Shown here: positions 1 to 8,300 of the stretch, piece by piece
Layout of the letters: the number at the start of each line of letters is the position of its first letter
Numbering within the stretch: position 1 is the stretch's first letter
NCBI GenBank assembly: GCA_014305015.1
Contig: JACRUB010000032.1
Location: 1-14,567, forward strand
Origin: Vulcanimicrobiota bacterium
Lineage (GTDB): Bacteria; Vulcanimicrobiota; Vulcanimicrobiia; Vulcanimicrobiales; Vulcanimicrobiaceae
Direction: 5' to 3'
DNA length: 14,567 nucleotides
The notes under the pieces: model-generated
Told to the model about the DNA's origin: nothing
Databases searched by the model: none
What the model saw: the letters and a program-made list of their open reading frames with translations, nothing else
Position numbers and translations under genes: made by a program

Positions 1-755
1 ACTCGCCCCTGGACGGTTATGTGACGGAGGTTGGCGTTCACGGGTACAACGCCTTTGCCAGCCGCACATGGCACCGCAAAGAAACCGCCTTTATTACACG
101 CTACATCGCCTATGTTGGACACGATCGATACTTCGATAATTCGACCAATCTCTTCAACCTAGGGGATGATCAAGCCGCGGTCGGAATAACGTTCAGAAAC
201 ACCATACACGTCCGGGCCCAGACAGGGTCCTCATATTTACGCCTGAGCAACGGTGTCGTGACGCCGTTAACGCAAAACGGGCTGGATCTTTCCCTCAAAT
301 ACAATCAACCGACGCAGACCTATTTTTCCTACTACACCGGCCGCTTCGGGCCGGGCAAGGTCGACACGATCTTCAGCGGCACGGCGATTCCTTTGGGCGG
401 ACGCGGTCTCATCAACCTATCCGCATATGAGACATTCCAGCAATTCGACTCGGCGAACTCTTTACCGAACGACGACTGGCTTCTGCGAGCCAGCTATACG
501 TATCAGAAGCAAAAAGATTCGTCGTTCGCCTTCGGCGTGCGCCGGATTATCGGCTTCCCGACGACACTTATACCACTTGATTCAAAAAGCCGCGCACGGT
601 CCTTTGAGTCTGCCTGGAATATCTCCGCTGCTTATTACAAGCGCTTACCGCACGACGAGCTCTATTTGGTCTACGGCGATGCGAACGCGTTTTCCACCCG
701 CCCCATCATCATCCTCAAATTGATTCATTATTTCGGCGCAGAGAAAGGGACCTAG
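1..755 (+). CDS. Probable outer-membrane beta-barrel protein, C-terminal part (5' end outside window)
   Basis: The frame is open from the left edge to a TAG at 753-755. A GTG at 21 could be read as a start, but codons upstream of it are also open and it has no clear Shine-Dalgarno, so I treat the gene as truncated by the window. The roughly 250 visible residues alternate polar and aromatic/aliphatic residues in strand-length stretches rich in Tyr, Phe, Ser, Asn and Gly, with charged turns. This is the pattern of a transmembrane beta-barrel. The last strand (LYLVYGDAN, then IIILKLIHYFG) resembles the closing strands of DUF5916-type barrels, which often follow a family 9 carbohydrate-binding-like domain, but that is a weak impression by eye. 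It converges on the M16 gene. The function is not recognised; the barrel call is inference. Confidence 0.6.
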   Translation, partial: SPLDGYVTEVGVHGYNAFASRTWHRKETAFITRYIAYVGHDRYFDNSTNLFNLGDDQAAVGITFRNTIHVRAQTGSSYLRLSNGVVTPLTQNGLDLSLKYNQPTQTYFSYYTGRFGPGKVDTIFSGTAIPLGGRGLINLSAYETFQQFDSANSLPNDDWLLRASYTYQKQKDSSFAFGVRRIIGFPTTLIPLDSKSRARSFESAWNISAAYYKRLPHDELYLVYGDANAFSTRPIIILKLIHYFGAEKGT

Positions 756-883
756 CGGACCTACGAGAGATGATAACCGTTCTTCTACGCGCGCATCCTT
801 CGAGAGCCTCAGGATGACAATGTAGGAACGTCCTTCGACAAGCTCAGGATGACAATTTGGGCTCAGGATGACCGGATGGTGCG
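756..883. other. Convergent intergenic region between barrel gene and M16 gene
   Basis: This 128-base gap lies between two 3' ends: the TAG of the plus-strand barrel gene and the TAA of the minus-strand M16 gene. It has no convincing ORF or promoter. Its right half is filled by two near-copies and one fragment of a short hairpin-forming repeat, listed separately. That location would suit a two-way transcription stop, but no T-run typical of an intrinsic terminator follows the hairpins. Confidence 0.7.
796..872. repeat. Short hairpin repeat, two copies plus a fragment
   Basis: Copy 1 (796-821) and copy 2 (831-856) are 26 bases long and share TCCTTCGA at the left and CTCAGGATGACAAT at the right, differing only in the middle. 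A third piece, GCTCAGGATGAC, sits at 861-872. The copies start 35 bases apart. Each can fold: TCCT pairs with AGGA, and in copy 1 GAG also pairs with CTC, leaving a small loop and a 2-base bulge. The position between convergent genes and the palindromic core resemble REP-type intergenic elements. Similar TTCGACAAGCTCAGGATGAC strings are, from memory, dispersed in many uncultured-bacterium genomes; the genome-wide copy number here cannot be seen. Confidence 0.7.
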
Positions 884-3559
884 TTAGAACGGGGGGCCTT
901 CGTAGATTTCTACTAGGTTGTCGGGTTTTAGGTATTCTTTGGCTACTCGTTGGATGTCGGCTGCGGTGAGTTTGTTGAAGTTGGCTTCCCGGGTTTGGTA
1001 GTAGGTCAAGGGTAGATCGTTTGCTCCTAGATTGGCGACGTCTTCAGCGATACCGCGAATTGACTGTTCGCCTAAGATCGCACTTGCCGCAACGTACTTC
1101 TTAGCGTGGTCGAGCTCCGTCGGTGAAACGCCGTTTTGTTGCAAGTCGCGCAGTTGTGCTTTCAGCAGGTTTACCGCGGGCCTGACGTTTGAGGGTGTTG
1201 CGCTGAGGTGAAAGTTCAAGAAACCGCGATATTTTGCGGCGTCGTATGAGCTCGATACGTTGTACACCAATCCTCGGCGTACGCGTATCTCTTGCAAGAG
1301 CCGCGTGTCAAACTTTCCGCTCTCCCCAAGAATCGTGTTAAGCACGACTAGGGGATAGAAGTCCGGTGATCCGCGCGGCGGTGCGGGTTGGGCAAGGCTT
1401 ACGGTCACCGTATCGGTTACCGCTCCTACCTGCCGCTGCGCCGCTTTCGGCACCGGGACGGGTGGCAAGGAGACATCAGGAGTAGGTCCGACATTGACCC
1501 AACCCGCAAACGCATTTTCCACAATGCGGTGAGCTTGTTCGGGTGCAACGTCGCCAACGACTGTGATCGACGTCAGGTCCGGCCTTATGTACTTTAGCGC
1601 ATGCAGATATACATCTTGACGTGTGATGGATTTTAAAGACTCGACAGTCGGCTCTCGAAGCGCCACATCGCCGGCGGGCAGTAGCAGTTCGAGCAATCCA
1701 TGATACGTGAGGTAACCCGGGTTGCTGTCCTTGCGCGAATAGATGCCCAAAAAGTTCAAACGGTTCAGCTCTAAATAGCTGGTGGGAAAAGTCGGGTGAC
1801 GCAGTGCGTCGGCCAGAACGTCAACCAACTTGGGAAAGTCCCGGGACATTCCGTAGGCACTAAAGTTTTGGCCGATATTGATACTGGCCGAAAGGTCATC
1901 CTGTAGTCGATTGCGGCTCGCAAAACTGTATTTGTTGCTGCCGTAGTTGAGCAATAAGCTGGCCAGTAAGGCTACGCCCTCTTTCCCGGGTGGGTCCAAT
2001 CGGGGCGACGCCTCAATACTTCCGGCAATGTAAACGGTGTGATTGGGGCCCAGGCGCTGGACGTACAGATTGAGGCCATTACGCAATCTGAAATGAACCG
2101 GCAGCACTCTGCTCGTTACGTGCAGCGGCCTTTCCAATGCGCTGCGAACCCATTCCGCTTCTACCGGTGCCCCGGTGGGTGCGCGTTTACTGAAATCGTC
2201 GGTGATGGCCGACGCGGGCTTGGGCGGGGGTGCAGCGCTCTGCACGTGTTCTGAGATGAGTTGCCCGACAATCGCAGGTTTGCTGAGAAACTGCTGGGAG
2301 GCGGCCACGACCTGCGCGCGTGTGGTGCGCAAAACATCGGTTTCATCCACGCTCGGATCCTCGAAGCCTTCGTAACCAACGCTGTATCCGACGCGATCGG
2401 CTAGACCGCTGATCGAGTCGCGATCGTAGATGGCCGCAGAACTCACGTCGCGCCGCGCCGCAGCGAGTAATTCGGGCGCCGGACCGTTGCGCGCGAAGTC
2501 TTGCATCGTCTTCTCGGCCACGGCTCGGACTTCGGCGGTTGTGTGGCCGGGCGTTATGGACATGCTCAGGTGAAACAGTCCCGTGTGCAACGTCATTTCC
2601 GGATAGGCGTCGTAGCGCAGCACCAAACCGCTTTCAACCAAGGCGCTGTAGAACGGCGAACGCACATTATTGATCGCAGAGGGCAGAAGGGCCGAGGCCG
2701 CGGCGAGCGAGCCTCCGATGTCACCGCTAAAGGGATACACGATGTCGAGAAATGCAAAGGGGTAGTCGCCGCGCATCGTGATCACTTTGTCGCTCGCCGG
2801 CTGAGTCTCAAGGTTCGCGTGTGAGGGGAGTTTTTTGGCGGGTATTTGTGCGAAATACTTCTGCGCCAGGGCAAATGCCGCCACGGTGTTCACGTCACCC
2901 GTTATCACCAGCGTTGCGTTGTTGGGCGCAAACCATTGGTCGTAGTATTTTCGCAGATCGTTAACGCTGGAACTTTCGACATCCCCGATGCTACCGCCGA
3001 CGGGCCAGCCCAAACTGGTGTTTCCATAGGCCGCTTTGCGGATGTCGGCTTCAAGTCTGCCAATCGGGGCTCCCATGTTGCCGGTCAGTTCCGTGAGAAC
3101 CGCACCGCGCTCCAATTGCCAGTCGGCCTCCGCGAGCGTAAGGTGTTGCATGCGATCCGCCTCGATGTGCAGCGCAAGATCGAGTTTTTCAGACGGCATC
3201 ACGAAATAAAAATTGGTGTAATCATAATGCGTCTCTGCATTCTCGATGGCGCCCAGCTGCCCGACCACGTCGGAAAGCCCGTTCCCGTTCAAGGAAGGAG
3301 TCCCTCGAAACATCATGTGCTCGAGGCCGTGCGCAAGACCGCTCTTTCCGGGCGTTTCGTCGAGCGCCCCGAAGCGATAATACACATTGGTTTGCACTAC
3401 CGGGGCAAGATGATCTTCAACGATGAGCACGCGCATGCCATTGGACAACTTTCGCACCGTGGGATAACCGGCGGCCACAGCGCCGGAATGCAACAGTGCA
3501 CAATAAGCGATGAGGATTACAAGTACTGCGGCGCAACGTGCCGTCATGTAACGGAACAA
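884..3559 (-). CDS. Exported two-domain M16 (pitrilysin/insulinase) zinc metallopeptidase
   Basis: The 891-residue protein has a hydrophobic N-terminus (about residues 8-29) ending in AVA, a likely signal peptide, so it should act outside the cytoplasm. The N-terminal M16 domain carries the inverted zinc motif HGLEH at 77-81, with Glu157 as the probable third ligand, 76 residues after His81 as in the family. The C-terminal domain (about 485-891) is the usual degenerate copy: where the first domain reads GKSGLAHGLEH, the second reads GKEGVAL at 524-530 with Leu/Ser/Leu in place of the ligands. It keeps the RRGLVY motif near 760-765, which in M16 proteins helps hold the substrate. The start is TTG at 3559, because a GGAGG lies 5 bases upstream; the ATG at codon 5 would be 17 bases away. 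It is preceded by its own promoter, so it is probably transcribed apart from the pyr/MoxR train. The substrate is unknown. Confidence 0.93.
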   Translation of the reverse strand: MFRYMTARCAAVLVILIAYCALLHSGAVAAGYPTVRKLSNGMRVLIVEDHLAPVVQTNVYYRFGALDETPGKSGLAHGLEHMMFRGTPSLNGNGLSDVVGQLGAIENAETHYDYTNFYFVMPSEKLDLALHIEADRMQHLTLAEADWQLERGAVLTELTGNMGAPIGRLEADIRKAAYGNTSLGWPVGGSIGDVESSSVNDLRKYYDQWFAPNNATLVITGDVNTVAAFALAQKYFAQIPAKKLPSHANLETQPASDKVITMRGDYPFAFLDIVYPFSGDIGGSLAAASALLPSAINNVRSPFYSALVESGLVLRYDAYPEMTLHTGLFHLSMSITPGHTTAEVRAVAEKTMQDFARNGPAPELLAAARRDVSSAAIYDRDSISGLADRVGYSVGYEGFEDPSVDETDVLRTTRAQVVAASQQFLSKPAIVGQLISEHVQSAAPPPKPASAITDDFSKRAPTGAPVEAEWVRSALERPLHVTSRVLPVHFRLRNGLNLYVQRLGPNHTVYIAGSIEASPRLDPPGKEGVALLASLLLNYGSNKYSFASRNRLQDDLSASINIGQNFSAYGMSRDFPKLVDVLADALRHPTFPTSYLELNRLNFLGIYSRKDSNPGYLTYHGLLELLLPAGDVALREPTVESLKSITRQDVYLHALKYIRPDLTSITVVGDVAPEQAHRIVENAFAGWVNVGPTPDVSLPPVPVPKAAQRQVGAVTDTVTVSLAQPAPPRGSPDFYPLVVLNTILGESGKFDTRLLQEIRVRRGLVYNVSSSYDAAKYRGFLNFHLSATPSNVRPAVNLLKAQLRDLQQNGVSPTELDHAKKYVAASAILGEQSIRGIAEDVANLGANDLPLTYYQTREANFNKLTAADIQRVAKEYLKPDNLVEIYEGPPF

Positions 3560-3564
3560 ACTAA

Positions 3565-3569
3565 CCTCC
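3565..3569 (-). promoter_or_regulatory. Shine-Dalgarno GGAGG deciding the TTG start of the M16 gene
   Basis: A perfect GGAGG on the minus strand lies 5 bases before TTG (3559-3557) and 17 bases before the in-frame ATG (3547-3545). The spacing favours TTG as the initiator. Confidence 0.7.
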
Positions 3570-3579
3570 GGATTAAACG

Positions 3580-3608
3580 ATCCTAGCTACGCTTGAAATT
3601 AGTTCCAA
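3580..3608 (-). promoter_or_regulatory. Sigma70-like promoter of the M16 gene
   Basis: On the minus strand TTGGAA (3608-3603) and TAGGAT (3585-3580) are separated by exactly 17 bases. Each box matches 4 of 6 consensus positions. Transcription would begin near 3573 and give a short leader holding the GGAGG. This is the only gap of real size in the minus-strand gene series, which supports a separate promoter. It is a prediction from spacing and sequence only. Confidence 0.45.
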
Positions 3609-3628
3609 TGTCACCCATCAAGTTATGA

Positions 3629-3647
3629 AGCTCCTCGTGACGGAGCT
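3629..3647 (-). terminator. Weak hairpin at the end of the Clp_N-PdxH gene
   Basis: AGCTCC and GGAGCT form a 6-bp inverted repeat around a 7-base loop, and the hairpin begins inside the TAG stop of the pdxH fusion. On the minus strand it is followed by TCATAACTTG with no T-run, so it is not a typical intrinsic terminator. It may only slow or protect the 3' end of the long operon transcript. Read-through into the M16 gene cannot be excluded. Confidence 0.25.
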
Positions 3648-4737
3648 ATGGGGATAAGCGCACGATTTGCCACTGCTGCGCTTCGCGCGTGTACAGCAAC
3701 CGGTCGTGCAGACGATTGGGACGGCCTTGCCAGAATTCTACCCGCAATGGTTTTAAAATGTAGCCTCCCCAAGAATGGGGGCGTGGCACATCTTGACCCT
3801 CAAACCGAGATTCAAACTGATGCAGCCGCTGGTCAAGCAATTCGCGGCTCTCGACGATTTCACTCTGTTCCGACGCCCAAGCGCCGAGTTGATGTCCACG
3901 CGGGCGCGACGCAAAGTACTCGTCGGATTGCTCATCGCTTACCGGTTCAATGGTGCCTTCGACACGGACTTGCCGCTCTAACTCCGCCCAGTAAAACAAG
4001 AGCGCGGCACGCGAATTGTGCTGCATCGCTCGCGCTTTTCTGCTGAGGTAACTGGTATAAAACACCAGACCGTCTGCATCGAGTTTGCGCAAGAGAACCA
4101 CGCGTGCGGAGGGTTGGCCCTCCGGATCCACCGTCGAGAGCGCCATGGCGTTGGGCTCGGCCACCTTTGCCTCGTAGGCCTCATCGAGCCAGCGTTGCAG
4201 TTGAATAAGAGCGTCGCCATCCACGGCATCTTCGCGGAGTTGAGATTTTAAATATATGCTACGCCCCGTGGCGATTTCTTGACGCACGTCGAGCGTCGCT
4301 TGCTCGGTTACCTTAATGCTTGCGATGATTCCTGCGCGAATGGCGTCGCGGTCGGCGCCCAACGCCGTTAAAATCGCTGCGGCGCTTCCATCGTTCTTTT
4401 TCAATAAGGATAGAGTTAGGTGCTCGGCACTGATGTGATTATGATTGAGCATTCGCGCTTCACCGAAGGCCGATTCAATAATTCGCTTTGAACGATCACT
4501 AAAACCGGCTTCTGCTGCAGGCCCCGGGCCCCGTGAGTGCTTTTCAGCCTGCGCGCGGGCGGCATCGAGTGTTACGCCAAAAGCCTGCAACGCACGTGCG
4601 GCGGCTGAATTCGATTCCGCAAGAATGCCGAGCAGCAAATGACACGTGTGAATGTCTTGATCGCCCAGCCTTTTCGCTTCTTCTTGAGCCATGACGATCG
4701 AATGCCTAGCGGATTCACTGAACGGCTCGGATATCAT
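3646..4737 (-). CDS. pdxH: Clp_N domain fused to pyridoxine/pyridoxamine 5'-phosphate oxidase (PdxH)
   Basis: Residues 4-65 and 79-141 are the two helical repeats of the ClpA/ClpC N-terminal domain (FSESAR...HTCHLLLGIL, then FSDRSK...ISAEHLTLSLL). From about residue 150 to the end is a full PNP/PMP oxidase that aligns along its length with E. coli PdxH and has the same type of ending (RLSP, then TAG). PdxH uses FMN and O2 to make pyridoxal phosphate. Substrate-site residues are present: Tyr274 and Arg278 in YFASRPRG, and Arg342 and His344 in the signature EFWQGRPNRLHDR. Arg217 replaces the usual Lys of VVLLK. There is no AAA+ domain. The ATG overlaps the stop of the vWA gene as ATGA and has GGGGA upstream. 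An internal GTG at codon 151 has no good Shine-Dalgarno, so a separate pdxH start is unlikely. The enzyme call is firm; the role of the Clp_N part is unknown. Confidence 0.93.
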   Translation of the reverse strand: MISEPFSESARHSIVMAQEEAKRLGDQDIHTCHLLLGILAESNSAAARALQAFGVTLDAARAQAEKHSRGPGPAAEAGFSDRSKRIIESAFGEARMLNHNHISAEHLTLSLLKKNDGSAAAILTALGADRDAIRAGIIASIKVTEQATLDVRQEIATGRSIYLKSQLREDAVDGDALIQLQRWLDEAYEAKVAEPNAMALSTVDPEGQPSARVVLLRKLDADGLVFYTSYLSRKARAMQHNSRAALLFYWAELERQVRVEGTIEPVSDEQSDEYFASRPRGHQLGAWASEQSEIVESRELLDQRLHQFESRFEGQDVPRPHSWGGYILKPLRVEFWQGRPNRLHDRLLYTREAQQWQIVRLSP

Positions 4738-5657
4738 GGAATTTTCCCCATTCCAAACCCGACCAAGAAGGTCAATACCATGACGGTTGCGCCGCCCACC
4801 GCGAACGGGAACTTCGCGTCGATCTTGCGACGTTCAAGCGTGGTGGAGGCTCCCAAATGGGCCAGCGCGGCGCGCAACTGCCCTGCATCGGCCACGCGCG
4901 CGTATGTGCCACCCGCTGTGTCGGCCACGGCTCGTAATGCATCTTCATCAATGTTGGCCGGTTCGTTCGTGCCGGGGATAAGTTGTCCGCTATCGTTCGT
5001 ACCGATACCGATGGTGTACACGGGCACATGCTGCCTTCCCAGAGACTTTGCAACCTCAAGGGGATCGACGCCCCGATTGTTGACGCCGTCGGTGATGAGC
5101 ACGATCAGGCGATGTCCGTGCGCCGGCAGTTGTTGTCCGGCAAGGGCAAGCGCGTCGCCGATCGCCGTGGCACCATTTGGCTCGGGGATCCGCTCGACGC
5201 CGTCACGCACCATATCGCGATCCGCCGTCCGCGGTTGCACGACGCTCGCCGAGCTCGAAAAGGCGACAATGCCGATCTTTGTCCCGGCGGCAGTCGCAGC
5301 AACGAAAGCGCGAGCCGCATCCTTGGCCGCTTGCGAACGGTTGGGTGCCACGTCGAGCGCGGCCATCGAACCCGAGGTGTCAACGCAGATGATCGCCGCC
5401 GCGTCTTTAGCGGGTACGGCCGCATTTACGCGCGGACCGGCGAGCGCGGCGCCCAGGAGTACCACTCCGAGCAGCCAGGCAGCGAGGATGGCGTTGCGCG
5501 TATACGCGCGCGGCCGCGCCGCCGCAACCAGAAACGGCAGATTCGAATAGGTTATTTCTTGCCCGGTTTTGCGTTTTTCCAACAGTAGAAAGGCCAAGTA
5601 AAATGCGGCGCACGACAGCAGCGCCACGATCAGGAACGGCGGGTTGCTGAAGGTCAT
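4734..5657 (-). CDS. BatA-like membrane protein with von Willebrand factor A domain
   Basis: The 307-residue protein has hydrophobic segments at about 8-26 and 56-73, a vWA domain at about 86-265, and a last membrane segment at about 284-303. The metal-ion-dependent adhesion site is complete: DTSGS at 93-97, Thr164 in GATAIGDAL, and Asp190 in ITDG. This layout matches BatA-type proteins, which bind partners through the MIDAS Mg2+ and work with MoxR ATPases. Without a cleavable signal, the vWA domain is held at the membrane between the second and third segments. It overlaps the DUF58 gene upstream and the Clp_N-PdxH gene downstream by ATGA. No BatB or tetratricopeptide BatC/BatE partner follows, so the module here is short. 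The partner protein is not identifiable. Confidence 0.92.
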   Translation of the reverse strand: MTFSNPPFLIVALLSCAAFYLAFLLLEKRKTGQEITYSNLPFLVAAARPRAYTRNAILAAWLLGVVLLGAALAGPRVNAAVPAKDAAAIICVDTSGSMAALDVAPNRSQAAKDAARAFVAATAAGTKIGIVAFSSSASVVQPRTADRDMVRDGVERIPEPNGATAIGDALALAGQQLPAHGHRLIVLITDGVNNRGVDPLEVAKSLGRQHVPVYTIGIGTNDSGQLIPGTNEPANIDEDALRAVADTAGGTYARVADAGQLRAALAHLGASTTLERRKIDAKFPFAVGGATVMVLTFLVGFGMGKIP

Positions 5658-6474
5658 CGCAATCCGAAGGTCTGCAAGAGCGAAACGGCGCCATCAGACT
5701 CTTCCAAGCATCCCGTGCGCCAGCCGCTCGTGCTAAATAAAGCGTGCAGCGTCTCTTCGCGTTCGCGCACCGATTCGATATAGCGCCGGCGCTCGCGCTT
5801 GCCGAGGAAGATGCGGCGTACCTCTGGGCTTTCGGCATCTTTGAATCGCACGAAACCTTGCAGCGGCAAATCGCTTCGCCAGGGATCACGCGCGATCAGC
5901 GCCGTACAGTCATAGCGCGAAGCCACTTTTGCGAGCAGCCCCGCGTGCGCCGCGCTGATTTCGAAGAAATCGGAGATGACCAGCAGTGCGCTGCCTCGCT
6001 GCAGCCCAGCGTGCGCAACGCCGAGCGACTCAAGCATGTTCGCATCTTCTAGCGGCCGCACGTTGGCGCAGAGATTCGCACTTCGTGTTCCTCTCAGCGG
6101 TGCGGATACGATGCGCGAGCCGCTGATGCGGATGCAGCGATCGTCGGATTGCGCAATATGATACCAGGCGAGCATAGCTTCGCGTGCAGCGTCAAGTAAG
6201 GGGCGCCGGCGGCCGACGTACATCGACTTTGAATGGTCCAATACGGCAGCCAGCGTCAGCGCCACATCTTCAAGGATGACCCGCGTTTGCAGCGCACCGA
6301 CGCGCGCCGTGGCCGCCCAATCAAGCCGCCGCGGATCGTCGCCCGGTAGGTAGGCGCGCAGCTCCGCGAATTCATAACCGTCACCGCGGTACGATGCGGG
6401 AGAGCCCACGCCCGGATTGCGCGGACGGCGCTTGCCGGAAAGCAGCGCATTGCGTAGGGCATTGGCGCGGGCGT

Positions 6475-6478
<4 letters not shown>
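5654..6478 (-). CDS. DUF58 domain protein of a MoxR module
   Basis: The 274-residue protein carries the DUF58 signature YLPGDDPRRLDW at 43-54, preceded by the usual Gly/Glu-Phe element (YRGDGYEFAELR). The region from about 75 to 175 (LAAVLDHSKSM, then LLVISDFFE) looks like a vWA-type fold with a degenerate metal site (DHSKS rather than DxSxS). No membrane segment or signal peptide is visible, so it is probably cytoplasmic. DUF58 genes almost always sit directly after moxR, as here, with ATGA overlaps on both sides. The biochemical role is not established for the family; it is inferred to be an adaptor between the MoxR ATPase and membrane vWA proteins. Confidence 0.92.
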
Positions 6479-7418
<940 letters not shown>

Positions 7419-7422
<4 letters not shown>

Positions 7423-8300
7423 GGCGTGTACCGCTCGAGTGAAGCAAGCATTGCATCGATCGCTGCGGGCAGGTGTCGCTCTGCAATGAAGGCGGCGCGT
7501 TCGGTCGCGCGCAGGACGGCTTTCATCTCGCCGGTCACCACGCCGTCGCGCAGAAGGTCGTTCAAGGTTTGACCGTGCCTTGCGCCCACTCGCTCACGCA
7601 GCGCTGTGCGCACATCGAAAACGACATGCCGGCTACGGATTTTGCGTAAGCTCGCGACCGCATCGGCCAGGCTGCTCGGCTCGGGATTGGGCGGCTCTTG
7701 CTGCACCGCAGCCGGAAGTTTTTGGGGCCGCGCAGGCGACAGGTGCCGCGTGCGCCAGGTGCGCAGCGCCAGCACCGCAGCGAAGAGCACGAAGGCGAGC
7801 AAGGCCAACTTTGCCAGCGTAACGGAAAGCCTGTGCAGCGCGGCAGCATTGTCCTCCGGCGCGCCGCTCACCGACAGAATCAGTTCGTTAGACGAAAAGC
7901 GCGACGGCTTGCCGGTTCGTGCATCGATCGCGTCGAGATGTGCCGCGCCCGCGTGAACGGTTCCGGGAGCGTGCGCAACGACGGTCAGGTTTTCGGTGTA
8001 ACTCGTACCGCTTTTTGCGTACGTTGCGTGGCGCTCGTCGCCGACGATCTGCAATGCACCGAGCGTTGGCAGAATAATCAGCTCATCGGGATTGGGCACC
8101 GGTTCCTTAAATCGCGCACCGATAATCAAATGAAAGGGCCGCTCTACGGCGGGTTGGGCCGTATCGCTCGATAATGTGAGTGACCACACATGCAGCTTTT
8201 GAAGTTTTTGCGCGTTGGACGGATCGGCCGCAGTTGCAACCAGCAACGCCCAGCACAGCGCTGCGCGAAGTGATGCTTTAACGAAGACCGACCTCCGCAA
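7419..8300 (-). CDS. BatD-like membrane protein of the MoxR module
   Basis: The protein begins with a signal-like stretch (two Arg, then a hydrophobic run ending near PSNAQ), followed by a beta-rich extracytoplasmic part of about 115 residues. A membrane segment lies at about 161-180 from the chosen start, then a helical, charged tail of about 110 residues. The layout resembles BatD/oxygen-tolerance proteins, but sequence identity to a named family is not obvious by eye. The start is unsure. The frame stays open up to an ATG at 8411 inside carA, with a further ATG at 8327. I chose TTG at 8300 because it gives the best signal peptide and overlaps carA by only 23 bases; none of these has a clear Shine-Dalgarno. 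It ends in an ATGA overlap with moxR. The gene-order evidence for the role is stronger than the sequence evidence. Confidence 0.75.

Noticed and set aside
796..872. CRISPR array
   Set aside because: There are only two imperfect copies and a fragment, 9 bases or fewer lie between them, and no cas genes are present.
2846..3586. Plus-strand ORF of about 246 codons opposite the M16 N-terminal domain
   Set aside because: It lies antisense to the HxxEH domain, has no family resemblance, and covers the promoter and leader of the real gene.
3629..3647. Strong intrinsic terminator for the operon
   Set aside because: The stem is only 6 bp and no T-run follows on the minus strand; it is kept only as a low-confidence hairpin.
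4283..4290. Independent internal start for a free-standing PdxH at a GTG near codon 151 of the fusion
   Set aside because: There is no Shine-Dalgarno at suitable spacing. The upstream ATG is coupled to the vWA gene, and both domains are intact in one frame.
4639..5550. Long plus-strand ORF of about 300 codons opposite the vWA and pdxH genes
   Set aside because: It is antisense to two conserved genes, has a low-complexity Ala/Arg/Ser-rich composition and spans their junction. It is a shadow of GC-rich codon structure.
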